Assembly (NCBI GenBank): GCA_031406135.1
Contig: JANOGU010000344.1
Coordinates: forward strand, 1-9,636
From: JANOGU01 sp031406135
GTDB taxonomy: Bacteria > Pseudomonadota > Alphaproteobacteria > Rhodobacterales > Rhodobacteraceae
Direction: 5' to 3'
Length of the DNA: 9,636 bases
A program made the translations under genes and the position numbers. Position 1 is the stretch's first letter. Every line of letters starts with the position of its first letter. This document shows, one piece after another, positions 1 through 8,627 of this stretch. The notes beneath the pieces were generated by a model. The model worked only from the letters and a program-made list of their open reading frames with translations, made no database searches and was not told the DNA's origin.

Positions 1-108
1 GGGATCGGGCTTCACCCTTGCCTTGATCGCCTCTCGGCGGCAGCATGCAGCCACGGGCGTTCATTTCGGGGGGACGTTGACGATGGCCAAGGACGACGAC
101 GACGGCGA

Positions 109-127
109 CCTCAAGCCGCTCTTGAGG
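109..127. repeat. Small perfect hairpin in the palindrome loop
   Basis: CCTCAAG and CTTGAGG form a perfect 7-bp stem around a 5-nt loop. It sits inside the 55-nt loop of the large inverted repeat. No T-run follows on either strand, so it is not a convincing intrinsic terminator. Confidence 0.7.
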
Positions 128-139
128 CTCTGTCAGAGC
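127..139. repeat. Second small hairpin in the palindrome loop
   Basis: GCTCT and AGAGC pair around a 3-nt loop (GTC), directly abutting the preceding hairpin. With the long arms paired, the region could fold as a long stem carrying two small hairpins at its tip. Short stems of this size can also occur by chance. Confidence 0.5.
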
Positions 140-297
140 AATCAGACCGACTCGTCCTTGGCCATCGTCAACGTCCCCCCGAAATGAACGCCCGTGGCTG
201 CATGCTGCCGCCGAGTGGCGTTCAAGGCAAGGGTGAAGCCCGATCCCGACCACCGCGACCGGCCGCTCGTCGCGACGCCCGACGACCCGGTACGGAC

Positions 298-1308
298 TCA
301 GGGCCGGGTGGAAGCCCGGATCGACAGCGACACCGGCGTGCGCAGAACCGGTGGCGGCTGGTTGCCGTGTTCCAACCAGCCGAGGATGTCCCCGGCGATT
401 CGGCGGCCGAAGGCCGCGACATCGCAGCGCACAGATGTGAGGCTCGGAAAGGTCTCGGCGCATTCCTCGATATCGTCGAAGCCCGCCAGACGGAATGCCG
501 GCCCGACGCTGCGTCCCAGTTCGCGGAAGCCAGTCAGCACGCCCAGGGCGACAAGGTCGTTGAAGCACAGTGCGGCCGAAACTCCGGTTTCGGCGACCAG
601 CCGGACGGCCACCTCGCGGCCGAAGGAACGCGAGGCCCGGCCGTGCAGCGCCAGCGAGACCAGTCCGGCGTCGCCCAGGACCGAGAGATAGCCCGACATC
701 CGCTCTTCGGTCACTGCGCGCCCGGCAACTCCGCCGACAAAGGCAATGCCTCGCGCTCCGCTGTCGAGCAAATGGCGGGTGGCGAGCCGGCTGCCTTCGG
801 CATAGTCAGGTGCGGCGAAGGGAAAGAGGTCGGTGCGCGGGTCGACCCGGCGCAGAACCTGCATTGCCGGGCGCCCCGTGCGGGCCAAGATGTCAAACGT
901 CGCAGCCTCTTCACCATAGGCCGGAGATATGATCAGGGCCGAAACTCCGTGTTCAACCATTGCCGCGACGACTTCGGCCTGGAGTTTGGGATTCTCGTCG
1001 GTGTTGGCAATGACCGTGGCGTAGCCGCGCTCCGACAGCGCCATCTGCACTGAGGTGGCGAATTCGGTGAAGAACGGGTTGCGCAGGTCGTTGATGACGA
1101 CACCGATCAGCCCCGCGTTGGCCAAACGCAGGTTGGCCGCCGCGCGGTTGTAGAGATAGCCGATCCGCAGCATGGCTTCGCGGACCTGTCCCCGCGTTTC
1201 CTCGCGGACGAGGGAACTGTTCTGCAGGACCAGGCTGACTGTGGACTTCGATACCCCGGCTTCGCGGGCGACGTCGATGATCGTCGGTCTCCGGTCGCTG
1301 GTGCGCAT
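298..1308 (-). CDS. LacI-family transcriptional regulator
   Basis: A 336-residue DNA-binding regulator of the LacI/GalR family, full length for the family. The N-terminal helix-turn-helix covers about residues 9-28 (TIIDVAREAGVSKSTVSLVL), followed by the hinge (YNRAAANLRLA, about 53-63) and a periplasmic-binding-protein-like ligand domain from about 66 to the end, with the usual INDLRNPFF, GFDDIE and a C-terminal SIRAST segment. I chose the ATG at 1308 over the in-frame GTG at 1314 because a GAGGGG Shine-Dalgarno lies 5 nt before the ATG and overlaps the GTG. It is the last gene of the operon, 9 nt after the DUF993 stop. By family precedent it is a local repressor that binds a sugar or pathway intermediate. 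Its operator is probably upstream of the first transporter gene, outside the window. The ligand cannot be read from the sequence. Confidence 0.95.
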   Translation of the reverse strand: MRTSDRRPTIIDVAREAGVSKSTVSLVLQNSSLVREETRGQVREAMLRIGYLYNRAAANLRLANAGLIGVVINDLRNPFFTEFATSVQMALSERGYATVIANTDENPKLQAEVVAAMVEHGVSALIISPAYGEEAATFDILARTGRPAMQVLRRVDPRTDLFPFAAPDYAEGSRLATRHLLDSGARGIAFVGGVAGRAVTEERMSGYLSVLGDAGLVSLALHGRASRSFGREVAVRLVAETGVSAALCFNDLVALGVLTGFRELGRSVGPAFRLAGFDDIEECAETFPSLTSVRCDVAAFGRRIAGDILGWLEHGNQPPPVLRTPVSLSIRASTRP

Positions 1309-1313
1309 CGCCA

Positions 1314-1319
1314 CCCCTC
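1314..1319 (-). promoter_or_regulatory. Ribosome binding site that sets the LacI start
   Basis: GAGGGG on the minus strand, 5 nt upstream of the ATG at 1308. It overlaps the TGA stop of the DUF993 gene (1318-1320) and the alternative GTG at 1314, so it supports the ATG start and suggests coupled translation. Confidence 0.65.
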
Positions 1320-2481
1320 AGCTGATCCCATGCAGGGAAAGGAGCATACGCATCCTTCCGACGGCGAGGTCGGGGTCGCGCAACAGGCCGGCCGTGTCGG
1401 CCAGGCGGAGAACGGCGGCGTAGTGGGTGATGTCGCGGGAGGACTGGAAGCCGGCGGGCATGATGAAATGGGTCTGGTAGCCGTTGACCCAGGCGAGGAA
1501 GGCGATGCCGGCCTTGTAGAACCGCGTCGGTGCGCGGAAGATCTCGCGGCTGAGGGGCACCGTGGGGGCGAAGAGGCGGTCGTAGGTTTGCCGGTCGCCG
1601 AGCGCGAGCGCCTCCAGCGCCTGTGACGCGGCCGGGGCGATGGCGGCGAAGATGCCGAGGAGCGCGTGGGAATGGCGCTGCCCGTCGCCGGCGATCAGCG
1701 GCGCGTAGTTGAAGTCGTCGCCGGTGTAGAGGCGGACGCCGTCGGGCAAGCGGGCGCGGAAGGCTTCCTCATGCGCCTGGTCCAGCAGCGAAATCTTGAT
1801 GCCGTCTACCTTGCCCGGGTTCTCGGCGATCAGCGCGAGGACGAAGTCCGAGGCGGCGGCCACATCGGTGGTGCCCCAGTAGCCGGCGAGCGCAGGGTCG
1901 AACATCTCGCCCAGCCAGTGCAGGATCACCGGTTGCGCGGCCCCGTCGATCAGGCGGCGGTAGACGGCGCGGTAGCTGTCGGGACCGGCGCCGATGGCGG
2001 GCAGAGCGCGGGTGGCCATCAGGATGAGCTGGCCACCTGCGGCCTCGATGGCTTCGGCCTGGTCGGCATAGGCGGCGGCGATGGCGTCGGGGGTGGCGAG
2101 GTCGGCCTGCGTCCTGTGGTCGGTGCCGCATCCGCAGGCCACGCGGGGCTTCAGCGGATGAGCCGTCGCCGCCCGCATGGTGCGCTGGATCAGCTCCAGC
2201 GCGGTGGCCCAGTCCACCCCCATGCCGCGCTGCGCGGTGTCCATTGCTTCGGCGAGGCCGAGGCCCTGGTCCCAGAGCCCGACGCGGAACGCGAGCGTCG
2301 TCTCCCAGTCCACCGCCGGACGCGTGTCCCAGGGGTTCCGCTCGCGCAGCGGGTCCGAGACGACATGAGCCGCGGCAAAGGCGGTGCGGGTAAGGGCAAC
2401 ACTGGGTGCGCGGGGGATCAGCGGCGTGCCGGTCAGGCGGTAGGGGTCTAGGCGACCGTCTTGGGTGGGGAGCGTCAGCAT
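1318..2481 (-). CDS. DUF993 family protein (dihydrodipicolinate synthase-like TIM barrel)
   Basis: A 387-residue protein that I recognise as DUF993, a family related to class I aldolases of the dihydrodipicolinate synthase/N-acetylneuraminate lyase fold. The segment DGIKISLLD (about 226-234) resembles the strand of that superfamily that carries the Schiff-base lysine, making K229 the candidate catalytic residue; this is an inference by motif alignment. Other notable segments are ACGCGTDHR (115-123), ILHWLGEMFDP (186-196) and LYTGDDFNYAPLI (251-263). There is no signal peptide, so it should be cytosolic. The ATG at 2481 has only a weak Shine-Dalgarno, and the gene starts 8 nt after the Dabb stop, so translation may be coupled. 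In this operon a lyase, aldolase or dehydratase acting on an oxidised sugar derivative is the plausible role. No substrate is established from the sequence. Confidence 0.9.
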   Translation of the reverse strand: MLTLPTQDGRLDPYRLTGTPLIPRAPSVALTRTAFAAAHVVSDPLRERNPWDTRPAVDWETTLAFRVGLWDQGLGLAEAMDTAQRGMGVDWATALELIQRTMRAATAHPLKPRVACGCGTDHRTQADLATPDAIAAAYADQAEAIEAAGGQLILMATRALPAIGAGPDSYRAVYRRLIDGAAQPVILHWLGEMFDPALAGYWGTTDVAAASDFVLALIAENPGKVDGIKISLLDQAHEEAFRARLPDGVRLYTGDDFNYAPLIAGDGQRHSHALLGIFAAIAPAASQALEALALGDRQTYDRLFAPTVPLSREIFRAPTRFYKAGIAFLAWVNGYQTHFIMPAGFQSSRDITHYAAVLRLADTAGLLRDPDLAVGRMRMLLSLHGIS

Positions 2482-2489
2482 GGCGGAGC

Positions 2490-2798
2490 TCAGCAGGGGA
2501 GGTCGAAGACGAGGATGCCGTCGAGGCCGCCCACGGCCCCCGCGACGAGCGCGGCACCCACGCGGCGGTGGTCGGGGTGGGCCTGGTAAGCGGCCGATGC
2601 CTGCCAGTCGGCGAAATCGACGGTGAAACCGTGCAGGTAGCCGCGTTCGATCTGCTCGGGGCTCTCGCTGCGGCCGGCGTGGATGGCGAGGACGCCTGGC
2701 ACCACGTCCCGGACCGCCTGCAGGTCAGCGAAGATCGCAGCAATTGCGGTTTCGGACACCTCCGGGCGGAAGCGGATCAGGACGATGTGGCGGATCAT
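2490..2798 (-). CDS. Dabb family protein (stress-responsive A/B barrel domain)
   Basis: A 102-residue single-domain protein of the dimeric alpha/beta barrel (Dabb) family. Family features visible are the N-terminal strand MIRHIVLIRFRPEVS, the central ERGYLHGFTVDFADW (51-65), the AYQAHPDHRRVG segment (70-81) and the C-terminal strand DGILVFDL. The ATG at 2798 overlaps the stop of the upstream GMC gene as ATGA, which fixes the start. Much longer upstream extension of this frame is just the shadow of the GMC gene. Dabb proteins are small and cytosolic; members include polyketide cyclases, but most bacterial ones have no assigned reaction. Lying between a flavoprotein dehydrogenase and DUF993, it may be a small enzyme or isomerase acting on a pathway intermediate; that is inference only. 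Confidence 0.92.
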   Translation of the reverse strand: MIRHIVLIRFRPEVSETAIAAIFADLQAVRDVVPGVLAIHAGRSESPEQIERGYLHGFTVDFADWQASAAYQAHPDHRRVGAALVAGAVGGLDGILVFDLPC

Positions 2799-4387
2799 GC
2801 GGTTACCCCGTGATCGGCACGGATCATGTCGGCGGCCTTTTCGGCGATCATGATCGTGGCGGCGTTGGTGTTGGACGAGATGACGGTGGGCATGATCGAG
2901 GCATCGACGAGACGCAGCCCCGTGAGTCCGTTGAACCTCAGCCGCGGGTCCACCACGGCGGCGGGATCGGAACCCATGCGGCAGGTGCCTGCGGGGTGGT
3001 GGTCGGTCTTCGCATGTCGGCAGGCATAGGCGACGTAGTCCTCTTCCGTCCGGACCTCCGGCCCCGGCAGTCGTTCTGCCAGGACGAAAGGTTTCAGCGG
3101 CGCCTGCGCCATGATCTCGCGCGCGAGCTTCAGCCCGCGGATCGACATCTCGCGGTCGTGTGGGTCTTCCCAGTAGTTCGGGTCGATCAGCGGCGTGGCG
3201 GTGGGGTCGCTGGACGCGAGGCGGATCGTCCCGCGCGAGCGGGGGCGGACGTAGGCGGAATTCAGCGTGACGCCGCCCTGCGGCATGGCGGCGACGCCGG
3301 CTTCGATCCCCGACCCCAGGCCGAGGTGGAACTGGATGTCCGGCGAGCGCGCGGCGGGGTCGGCATACCAGAAGCCGCCGGTCTCGAAGAGCGAGGAGGC
3401 GACGGGGCCGGTGCGGGTGAGCAGGTACTGCAGGCCCGCGATGGCTGACCAATGCAGCTTGGCGTAGCGGTCGTAGGTGTGCGGGCCGGTGCATTCGGCG
3501 ATCACGAACAGGTCGAGGTGGTCCTGGAAGTTGGACCCGACCCCCGGCTGGTCCTGCACGACGGGGATGTTCAGGCCGCGCAGGTGGTCTGCCGGACCGA
3601 TGCCCGAGAGCATCAGGAGCCGCGGCGAGCCGATGGCGCCGGCGGACAGGATGACTTCCGAAGTCGCGCGCACACTGCCTTCGCCGGCCAGGTCAACACC
3701 TGTCGCTCGACCGTTTTCAGTAACGACACGAAGGACTTGTGCGCCGGTCTTCACGTGAAGGTTGGAGCGGTTGCGGGCCGGGCCGAGGTAGGCGACGGAG
3801 GTCGAGGACCGCCGCACGTTGCGCTGGGTGAGCTGGTAGTAGCCCACACCGTCCGGCGTCTCGGAGGCGAGGTCGGGGTTCTTCGGGATGCCGAGCGCAT
3901 TCGCGGCGGCGAAGTAGGCTTCGCAGATCGGCAGGGGGGCGGCGGGCTTGCTGACGCCGAGGGGGCCGCCACGTCCATGCCAGCGGTTGTCGAAGCTGTC
4001 GTTGTCCTCGGCCTTGCGGAAGTACGGCAGAACATCCTCGTAACCCCAGCCGGTGCAGCCGGCCTGGCGCCACTCGTCGTAGTCCAGCGGATGGCCGCGG
4101 GTGTAGATCTGGGCGTTGATCGAGGAACCGCCGCCCAGCACTTTCGCCTGCGTGAACCTGATCTGCATCCCCTGCATGTGCTGCTGCGGGACCGTCTGCC
4201 AGCCCCAAGAGCCGATGCCCTTGGTCATCTTGGCGAAGCCCGCGGGCAGGTGGTAGAATGGATGGCGGTCGCGGGGGCCGGCCTCCAGGAGGAGAACGCT
4301 GGCGGCGGGATTCTCGGACAACCGGGCGGCCAGGACGCAGCCGGCCGACCCGCCGCCGACGATGATGAAGTCGTAGCCCTTGTCCAT
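2795..4387 (-). CDS. GMC family FAD oxidoreductase (choline/alcohol dehydrogenase-like)
   Basis: A 530-residue flavoprotein of the glucose-methanol-choline family, typical length for the choline dehydrogenase/AlkJ-like branch. The FAD-binding Rossmann motif is GGGSAG (11-16) with the ribose-binding acid E35 in LLLEAG. GMC signature 1 is AKVLGGGSSINAQIYTRG (81-98) and signature 2 is SAGAIGSPRLLMLSGIG (248-264). The active-site pair is H464 in HHPAGTCRMG and N508 in SNTNAATIMIAEK. There is no signal peptide or haem motif, so it should act in the cytoplasm or at the membrane's inner face, passing electrons to an unidentified acceptor. Its start overlaps the SDR stop as TGATG and has a GAGG 5 nt upstream. 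Despite the resemblance, nothing in the neighbourhood (no betaine aldehyde dehydrogenase, no BetI) points to choline; a sugar, polyol or alcohol is more likely in this context. Confidence 0.95.
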   Translation of the reverse strand: MDKGYDFIIVGGGSAGCVLAARLSENPAASVLLLEAGPRDRHPFYHLPAGFAKMTKGIGSWGWQTVPQQHMQGMQIRFTQAKVLGGGSSINAQIYTRGHPLDYDEWRQAGCTGWGYEDVLPYFRKAEDNDSFDNRWHGRGGPLGVSKPAAPLPICEAYFAAANALGIPKNPDLASETPDGVGYYQLTQRNVRRSSTSVAYLGPARNRSNLHVKTGAQVLRVVTENGRATGVDLAGEGSVRATSEVILSAGAIGSPRLLMLSGIGPADHLRGLNIPVVQDQPGVGSNFQDHLDLFVIAECTGPHTYDRYAKLHWSAIAGLQYLLTRTGPVASSLFETGGFWYADPAARSPDIQFHLGLGSGIEAGVAAMPQGGVTLNSAYVRPRSRGTIRLASSDPTATPLIDPNYWEDPHDREMSIRGLKLAREIMAQAPLKPFVLAERLPGPEVRTEEDYVAYACRHAKTDHHPAGTCRMGSDPAAVVDPRLRFNGLTGLRLVDASIMPTVISSNTNAATIMIAEKAADMIRADHGVTA

Positions 4388-5145
4388 CAGAGCCTCGGGA
4401 TCGACAGGCCGCCGTCCACCGGGATGACGGCGCCGGTGGCGAAGGCGAAGTCGCCGCGCGCCAAGGGCAGCACGGTGCGCGCGATGTCTTCCGGCTGGCC
4501 CCAGCGGCGGGCGGGGACGAGGCCGCCTTCAATGCGGGCCGTGTAGGCGTCCCGGATGCCCGCGGTCATGCCGGTCTCGATGATGCCGGGGCGCAGGTCG
4601 TAGACGCCGATGCCGTGGGGTGCGAGGCGCAGGGCGAAGAGCTGCGCCACCATCGCCGCGCCGGATTTCGAGACGCAGTATTCGGCGCGCTCGACCGAGG
4701 CGAGGGTGGCGGAGACGGAGGTGACGAAGACCATCGCGCGGAACTGCAGGGTCTCGTTGGAGAGGAGGCGTTTCGCAGCGGCCTGTGCCAGGAAGAAAGC
4801 GCCGCGCAGGTTGACTGCCATGACCGCGTCCCAGGCCTCCGGAGCGACATCGAGCATGTCGCCGCGTATCCGCGCCGGCACGCCGGCGTTGGAGACGAGG
4901 GTGGTCAGCGGCCCGTGCGCCGCCTCCACCGCTTGCAGGAGGGCAGAGATACCGGCGACATCGGCCACGTCGTGCTGGTGATAAGTGGCGTTCGGTCCGA
5001 TCCGAGCCAGCGCAGCGATGACGGCAGGGTCGTCGGGGGCGGGCAAAGAGGCCAGGGCGATGCCGAAGCCCGCGCCCGCCAGCACCTCGGCGATGGCAAG
5101 CCCGATGCCCTGCTGGCCGCCGGTGATCAGCGCCACGCCAGTCAT
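4387..5145 (-). CDS. SDR family oxidoreductase ('3-ketoacyl-ACP reductase' PRK12745-like)
   Basis: A 252-residue classical short-chain dehydrogenase/reductase. The cofactor motif TGGQQGIG is at 8-15, the SNAG motif at 85-88, N112 in AVNLRG, and the catalytic S143 or S145 with Y156 and K160 (YCVSK). The end, VDGGLSIPRL, matches my memory of the group that databases label 3-ketoacyl-ACP reductase (PRK12745). That label is probably misleading: the gene lies between two GMC dehydrogenases in a sugar-transport operon, so a role in oxidising or reducing a carbohydrate carbonyl with NAD(P) is more likely. The acidic residue that often marks NAD preference after the second strand is not obvious (ALASLPAP), so the cofactor cannot be called. 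The start at 5145 overlaps the upstream GMC stop as ATGA and has an AGAGG Shine-Dalgarno about 6 nt upstream. The longer open frame above it is a shadow. Confidence 0.95.
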   Translation of the reverse strand: MTGVALITGGQQGIGLAIAEVLAGAGFGIALASLPAPDDPAVIAALARIGPNATYHQHDVADVAGISALLQAVEAAHGPLTTLVSNAGVPARIRGDMLDVAPEAWDAVMAVNLRGAFFLAQAAAKRLLSNETLQFRAMVFVTSVSATLASVERAEYCVSKSGAAMVAQLFALRLAPHGIGVYDLRPGIIETGMTAGIRDAYTARIEGGLVPARRWGQPEDIARTVLPLARGDFAFATGAVIPVDGGLSIPRL

Positions 5146-6631
5146 GGCAGGCCTCTTTCCCGGATACCTGCGGCGGCGCGCAACGCCAGCGCGGCGATAG
5201 TCAGCGCGGGGTTCACGGCGGCGGAGGTCGGCAGCACCGAGGCATCGCAGACCATCAGGTTGTCGAGGTCGTGCGCCATGAGGTCGGTGCCGACGACGCT
5301 TGTCGCCGGGTCGTTGCCCATCCGCGCGGTCCCGCACTGGTGGCTGGGCTTGGACTTCGGGAACCCGCGCGACAGGACCACGGGCCAGCCCGCCCGCCGC
5401 ATCGCCTGCTTCAGCTTCGCCACCAGATCGGCATGGGCCGCCTCGTTCGTGCGCCGCCAGTCGAGCACGATGCCGCCGTTCTTCCACAGCACACGGCTGT
5501 CGGGGTCGGGCAGGTCCTCGGACATCGCCATGACATGCATCGAGTGCTCGGCGACATGGGTGGCAAGCCACAGCGGCAGCCCGCCCTCGGCGGCGAGGAT
5601 CGGGCCGGTCACCCGGCCGACCATCTGCACGTTGCCCAGCGGCGTGCCGTCCCTGCCGCCGGTGAAATACCAGTCGTTGAACTGGATGGTCTTCTCGTAG
5701 ACCGTCCGGTTCCGCCGGAACGGGTGATAGGCGATCATCGCGGTGAGGTTGTGGTTCATGAAGTTGCGCCCGACCTGGCCGGATCGGTTGGCGAGGCCCT
5801 TCGGGTGGTCGTCGCCGGCGGAGGCGAGGAGCAGCGCCGCCGACACAACCGCTCCGGCGCAAAGGCAGACGAGCGGCGCGGTCAGCGCCTCCCGCGTGCC
5901 GTTGCGCGTGATCTCCACTCCCGTCACGCGTCGGCCTTCGGCCTTGAGCCGCGTCACCGTCGCACCGGAAACAAGGCGGACGTTGGGGTGCTTCAGCGCC
6001 TCGGCCAGCGCCGCGGTCTCGGCGTCCATCTTGCCGCCGGTGGTGTCGGGGAAAGCATCCCATCCGGTCGGTGCGCGCGCTAGCCAGCGGTCGAGATCGA
6101 CGCCGAGGGGTAGGGGGCTGACGTGCAGACCCTGCGCCATGAAGGCGGCGCGCAGCGCGGCCACATCGGGCTCGTCCGGAACCGGGGGAAAGGGGTAGGG
6201 GGCGGAGTGCGGCGGCTCGGTCGGGTCGGCGCTGGCATCGCCCCGGACGCGGAACAGGCGCTCGGCCTCGGTATAGAAGGGCTCGAGATCGGCATAGGCG
6301 ATGGGCCAGCCGGGCGTCACCCCGTCGCGGTGGCGCAGCGGGCGGAAGTCCGCCTCGCGGTAGCGCAGCAGGACCGCGCCATAGAATTTCGAGTTGCCGC
6401 CGACATACGCGTAGTTGCCGGGATTGAACGGCCGCCCCTCGGCGTCGTTCCAAGTCTCCTTCGGCTTGAAATGCCCGCGCCCGAAAATCGCCGCGGGATC
6501 GCGCGCCTCCGGGCAGTCCGCCAGCCGCTCGCCGCGCTCCAGCACGGTGATGCGCAGGCCGCTGGGCGCAAGCCCAGCCGCCAGCGTCGCCCCGCCCATG
6601 CCGGAGCCGACGATGAGGACGTCCGTCTCCA

Positions 6632-6632
<1 letters not shown>
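5142..6632 (-). CDS. GMC family FAD oxidoreductase, shorter type
   Basis: A 496-residue GMC flavoprotein clearly different from its 530-residue neighbour. It has the FAD motif GSGMGG (9-14), the acid E32 in VLERGE, a long insert with WNDAEGRPFNPGNYAYVGGN (61-80), the GMC signature 2-like CAGAVVSAALLLAS (258-271), and the active-site pair H431 in HQCGTARMG and N474 in VNPALTIAAL. The layout resembles the COG2303 enzymes that oxidise sugars or sugar acids, such as gluconate or glucoside dehydrogenases. However, the small subunit 3 and the cytochrome c partner that usually go with those are absent here, as are a Tat or Sec signal. The start at 6632 overlaps the ATPase stop as TGATG; the in-frame region upstream to 6953 is the shadow of the ATPase gene. 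It is probably a cytosolic sugar or polyol dehydrogenase; the substrate is unknown. Confidence 0.94.
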
Positions 6633-7744
<1,112 letters not shown>

Positions 7745-7748
7745 GGGT

Positions 7749-8627
7749 TCAGCCTTTCACAGAGCCAGCCATCAGGCCGCGGACGAAGTAGCGGCCGGCG
7801 ACGATGTAGACGAAGAGGGTGGGCAGCGCGGCCAGGATCGCGCCGGCGAAGTGGACGTTGTATTCCTTAACCCCGGTCGAGGACTGGACGAGGTTGTTGA
7901 GCGCCACCGTCATCGGCTGGTTCACCCCCCCGAAAGACGCGCCGAACAGAAAGTCGTTCCAGATGTTGGTGAACTGCCAGATCACCGAGACGACGGTGAT
8001 CGGGCCGGAGACCGGCAGCAGGATGCGCCAGAAGATCTGGAAGAACCCCGCCCCGTCGATCTGCGCCGCCCGCACCAGTTCGGTCGGAAAGGCGGCATAG
8101 TAGTTGCGGTAGTAGAGCGTGGTGAAGCCGATGCCGTAGACGACATGCACCAGCACCAGCCCCGGCACCGACCCGGCCAGCCCGAGCTGGCCCAGAACAA
8201 GCGCCATCGGGATCAGCACGATCTGGAACGGGATGAAGCAGGAAAACAGCATCAGCCCGAAGACCCAGGTGTCGCCGCGGAAGCGCCACTTGGTCAGGAC
8301 GTAGCCGTTGAGCGCGCCGACGATGGTGGAGATGAAGACCGCCGGCACCACCATCAGGATCGAGTTCAGGAAATAGGGCTTGAGCCCGGTCGGCTCGACC
8401 CCGATCTGTGCGGTGGACCAGGCGCTGGCCCAGGGCGCGAAGGTCCAGACCTTCGGCAGCGCCATCATGTTGCCGCCGGTGATCTCCTCCAGCGGCTTCA
8501 CCGAGTTGATGCCCATGACATAGAGCGGCAGCAGGTAGAACAGTGCGAACAGCAGCAGGACCAGGTAAAGGAAGACGCGGGTGGCCCGGCCGGTGGAGAC
8601 GGCGGTGTCCTGGGTGACAGCGGCCAT
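7749..8627 (-). CDS. Carbohydrate ABC transporter permease (CUT1, GtsC/MalG-like)
   Basis: A 292-residue inner-membrane permease with about six transmembrane segments (roughly 18-40, 86-110, 120-142, 153-172, 205-226 and 260-282). The cytoplasmic EAA loop that contacts the ATPase is at about 182-206 (ELVRAAQIDGAGFFQIFWR then ILLP). The C-terminal YFVRGLMAGSVKG is typical of MalG-type subunits. From memory it resembles GtsC of the Pseudomonas glucose transporter along its length, including the IWNDFLFG segment. I chose the ATG at 8627 over the GTG one codon earlier, because AAGGAG lies 8 nt before the ATG and the ATG overlaps the first permease's stop as TGATG. It pairs with the first permease to form the translocation channel. 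Substrate specificity cannot be read from the permease. Confidence 0.96.
   Translation of the reverse strand: MAAVTQDTAVSTGRATRVFLYLVLLLFALFYLLPLYVMGINSVKPLEEITGGNMMALPKVWTFAPWASAWSTAQIGVEPTGLKPYFLNSILMVVPAVFISTIVGALNGYVLTKWRFRGDTWVFGLMLFSCFIPFQIVLIPMALVLGQLGLAGSVPGLVLVHVVYGIGFTTLYYRNYYAAFPTELVRAAQIDGAGFFQIFWRILLPVSGPITVVSVIWQFTNIWNDFLFGASFGGVNQPMTVALNNLVQSSTGVKEYNVHFAGAILAALPTLFVYIVAGRYFVRGLMAGSVKG

Larger units (their letters stand above)
1..247. repeat. Long near-perfect inverted repeat, two 96-bp arms
   Basis: The sequence of 1-96 is repeated as its reverse complement in 152-247 (position i pairs with 248-i). The arms agree at 94 of 96 positions; the two mismatches are at 27/221 and 32/216. 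The 55-nt loop is 97-151. The pairing runs right up to base 1, so the left arm may continue outside the window. Both arms contain the same run of six G followed eight bases later by ATGGCCAAGGACGA, so each looks like a gene start, the two pointing at each other. It lies just beyond the end of the LacI gene, and the 50 bases between them (248-297) show no terminator-like U-run hairpin and no gene. It could be a hairpin chimera at a contig end, a palindromic mobile element, or two inverted copies of a short native sequence. The repeat itself is certain; its origin is not. Confidence 0.9.

Noticed and set aside
109..139. Hairpins as the operon's transcription terminator
   Set aside because: Stems are short, no T-run follows in the direction of transcription, and they lie inside the suspect inverted repeat rather than directly after the LacI stop.
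83..187. Plus-strand 34-codon open frame starting MAKDDDDGDLKP, preceded by a G-rich stretch
   Set aside because: It crosses the loop and reads into the other arm of the inverted repeat, so its second half is the complement of its own start. This is probably a by-product of the palindrome; no family recognised.
184..1053. Plus-strand open frame of 289 codons opposite the LacI gene
   Set aside because: It has no recognisable domain and lies antisense to a complete, clearly recognisable LacI regulator. Long antisense frames are expected in GC-rich coding DNA.
1306..1314. GTG at 1314 as the LacI start
   Set aside because: It overlaps the GAGGGG ribosome binding site with no spacing; the ATG at 1308 is correctly spaced.
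2795..4387. Calling the longer GMC gene betA (choline dehydrogenase)
   Set aside because: The family resemblance is broad, and there is no BetB, BetI or choline transporter nearby; the sugar-transport context argues for another substrate.
3452..4546. Plus-strand open frame of 364 codons opposite the longer GMC gene and the SDR end
   Set aside because: Antisense shadow without family features; the minus strand carries full GMC and SDR motifs.
4387..5145. Calling the SDR fabG (fatty acid synthesis)
   Set aside because: No fatty-acid synthesis genes are adjacent, and it is embedded by start/stop overlaps in a carbohydrate operon.
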